Shown: piece after piece, positions 35,682 to 36,337 of the stretch
Numbering within the stretch: the stretch's first letter is position 1
How the letters are laid out: each line of letters starts with the position of its first letter
From: Helicobacter marmotae
Lineage (GTDB): Bacteria > Campylobacterota > Campylobacteria > Campylobacterales > Helicobacteraceae
Length of the DNA stretch: 36,337 bases
NCBI RefSeq assembly: GCF_003364255.1
Contig: NZ_NXLR01000019.1
Location: forward strand, 1 to 36,337
Reading direction: 5' to 3'
Notes under the pieces: generated by a model
What the model saw: the letters and a program-made list of their open reading frames with translations, nothing else
Told to the model about the DNA's origin: nothing
The model's database searches: none
Position numbers and translations under genes: made by a program

Positions 35682-36337
35682 TCAATCTACCCACTTGGTT
35701 TTATTATTATTAATTCCATTAATGATCGTAGCACTATTAGTTAAAGTAGTAATACTACCAGAGTTAGTGGCATTAGTGATCGTTGAAGTGTTAGTAAGGG
35801 TAGTGAGTATCCCAGCATTGGTAGCAGTGCTAAGGGTCCCTGCATTTTCTAAGGTAGTAATCGTCCCTCCTGCATTATTAGTTAAAGTAGTGAGTGTAGC
35901 ATTACTTTTATTCTCTACTTTATTGATGCTAGCACTTGATTCATTAGTGAGTGTTTGTAATGTGCCTGCATTATTAATAGTCTCAATTTGAGCATTGGTT
36001 TTATTATCTAAAGTCGTTATGGTAGAGCCACTTTTATTTTCTATGGTGTCAATATTTCCATTGGCATTATTCGTAAGAGTCGTTATGGTAGCGCTATTAT
36101 CATTATCGAGTGTAGTTATGGTGCCAGAGTTAGTAATAGTGCTTAGGGCATATTTATTATTAAGTGTAGTTATCGTGGCATTAGTAGCATTAGTAATGCC
36201 ATTAGTAATAAGGGCATTATTATTAAGTGTAGTGATAGTCCCGCCACTATTATTGGTAAAATTAGTAATCGTCCCTGCAGGAGTGCCTCCTGTTCCACCT
36301 ACTCCACCTCCTCCTGTTTGCGTATTGCCATTATTAA
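35682..36337 (-). CDS. 3' end of Thr/Asn-rich repetitive surface-type protein (cut by right edge)
   Basis: 218 residues are open from the right edge to a TGA at 35682. The N-terminal edge has a glycine-rich linker (QTGGGGVGGTGGTP), then about ten repeats with the consensus (G/A/S)TITTL(T/N/D)N: GTITTLNNN, ATITTLNN, GTITTLDND, ATITTLTNN, STITTLDNK, ATLTTLTNN, GTITTLEN, SGSITTLTNS. Such repeats fold as a beta-helix or solenoid in Helicobacter autotransporter-like and VacA-like proteins. It ends NNNKTKWVD with no autotransporter barrel, no terminal Phe and no anchor, so it may be a truncated gene or a protein secreted by another route. It contains several N-x-S/T sequons. Start and total length are outside the window. 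Confidence 0.75.
   Translation of the reverse strand, partial: NNGNTQTGGGGVGGTGGTPAGTITNFTNNSGGTITTLNNNALITNGITNATNATITTLNNKYALSTITNSGTITTLDNDNSATITTLTNNANGNIDTIENKSGSTITTLDNKTNAQIETINNAGTLQTLTNESSASINKVENKSNATLTTLTNNAGGTITTLENAGTLSTATNAGILTTLTNTSTITNATNSGSITTLTNSATIINGINNNKTKWVD

Noticed and set aside
35599-35991. 130-residue hydrophobic open frame (plus)
   Set aside because: It is antisense to the Thr/Asn-rich repeat protein; the Val/Leu richness is the complement of its Asn/Thr codons.
1-36337. tRNA, rRNA or integrated prophage/IS element
   Set aside because: I saw no cloverleaf or rRNA sequence and no transposase, integrase or phage gene in any frame.

Overview
The window looks like a chromosomal segment of a Helicobacter species, most likely an enterohepatic one (H. 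cinaedi / H. bilis / H. hepaticus type) rather than H. pylori. The reasons are AT-rich coding sequence with Campylobacterota-type proteins and three gene blocks whose order I know from H. pylori: rsmA-rnj-kdsD; fabZ-lpxA-clpX-mreB-mreC; and groES-groEL divergent from dnaG and a PP-loop gene. Two features differ from H. pylori: GroES lacks the His-rich nickel-binding tail, and isocitrate dehydrogenase is of the monomeric type. This assignment is from memory of protein families; no search was run.

Layout. Positions 1-3178 (minus strand) hold two tandem, related TonB-dependent outer-membrane receptors. Each has a poly-G tract just after the signal peptide. The first, cut by the left edge, is in frame (10 G). 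The second is one G out of frame (11 G), so it reads as phase OFF. Positions 3190-4120 have no credible gene and carry a cluster of hairpin repeats. Positions 4125-8251 (minus) form an operon rsmA, rnj, kdsD and a small coiled-coil protein. Positions 8412-12236 (plus) hold hisF, a nucleoside phosphorylase-like gene, rlmN, a 32-residue membrane protein and queH, several overlapping by 8 nt. Positions 12280-19026 (plus) hold fabZ, lpxA, clpX, mreB, mreC and a large putative GT-B glycosyltransferase. Positions 19251-26656 (plus) hold ileS, a Bcr/CflA-type drug exporter, monomeric icd and an outer-membrane barrel protein. Positions 26686-29342 (minus) hold a small hypothetical protein and a third TonB-dependent receptor behind a Fur-box-like operator. 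Positions 29400-30450 are a second cluster of the same hairpin repeats. Positions 30459-33335 (minus) hold dnaG, a PP-loop ATPase and a 54-residue membrane protein. Positions 33599-35534 (plus) hold groES-groEL behind a promoter and a CIRCE-like operator. Positions 35682-36337 (minus) are the 3' end of a Thr/Asn-rich repeat protein that runs off the right edge and stops without a recognisable membrane barrel.

Together the genes cover housekeeping functions (translation, tRNA/rRNA modification, lipid A and fatty acid synthesis, cell shape, replication priming, protein folding) with an interspersed, variable surface layer: three iron- or metal-type receptors, an outer-membrane barrel, a repetitive surface protein and a possible protein glycosyltransferase. 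The most notable signals are the phase-variable receptor pair with a hidden signal peptide, and a dispersed repeat family with conserved arms and a complementary but sequence-variable hairpin core, clustered upstream of two of the receptors.
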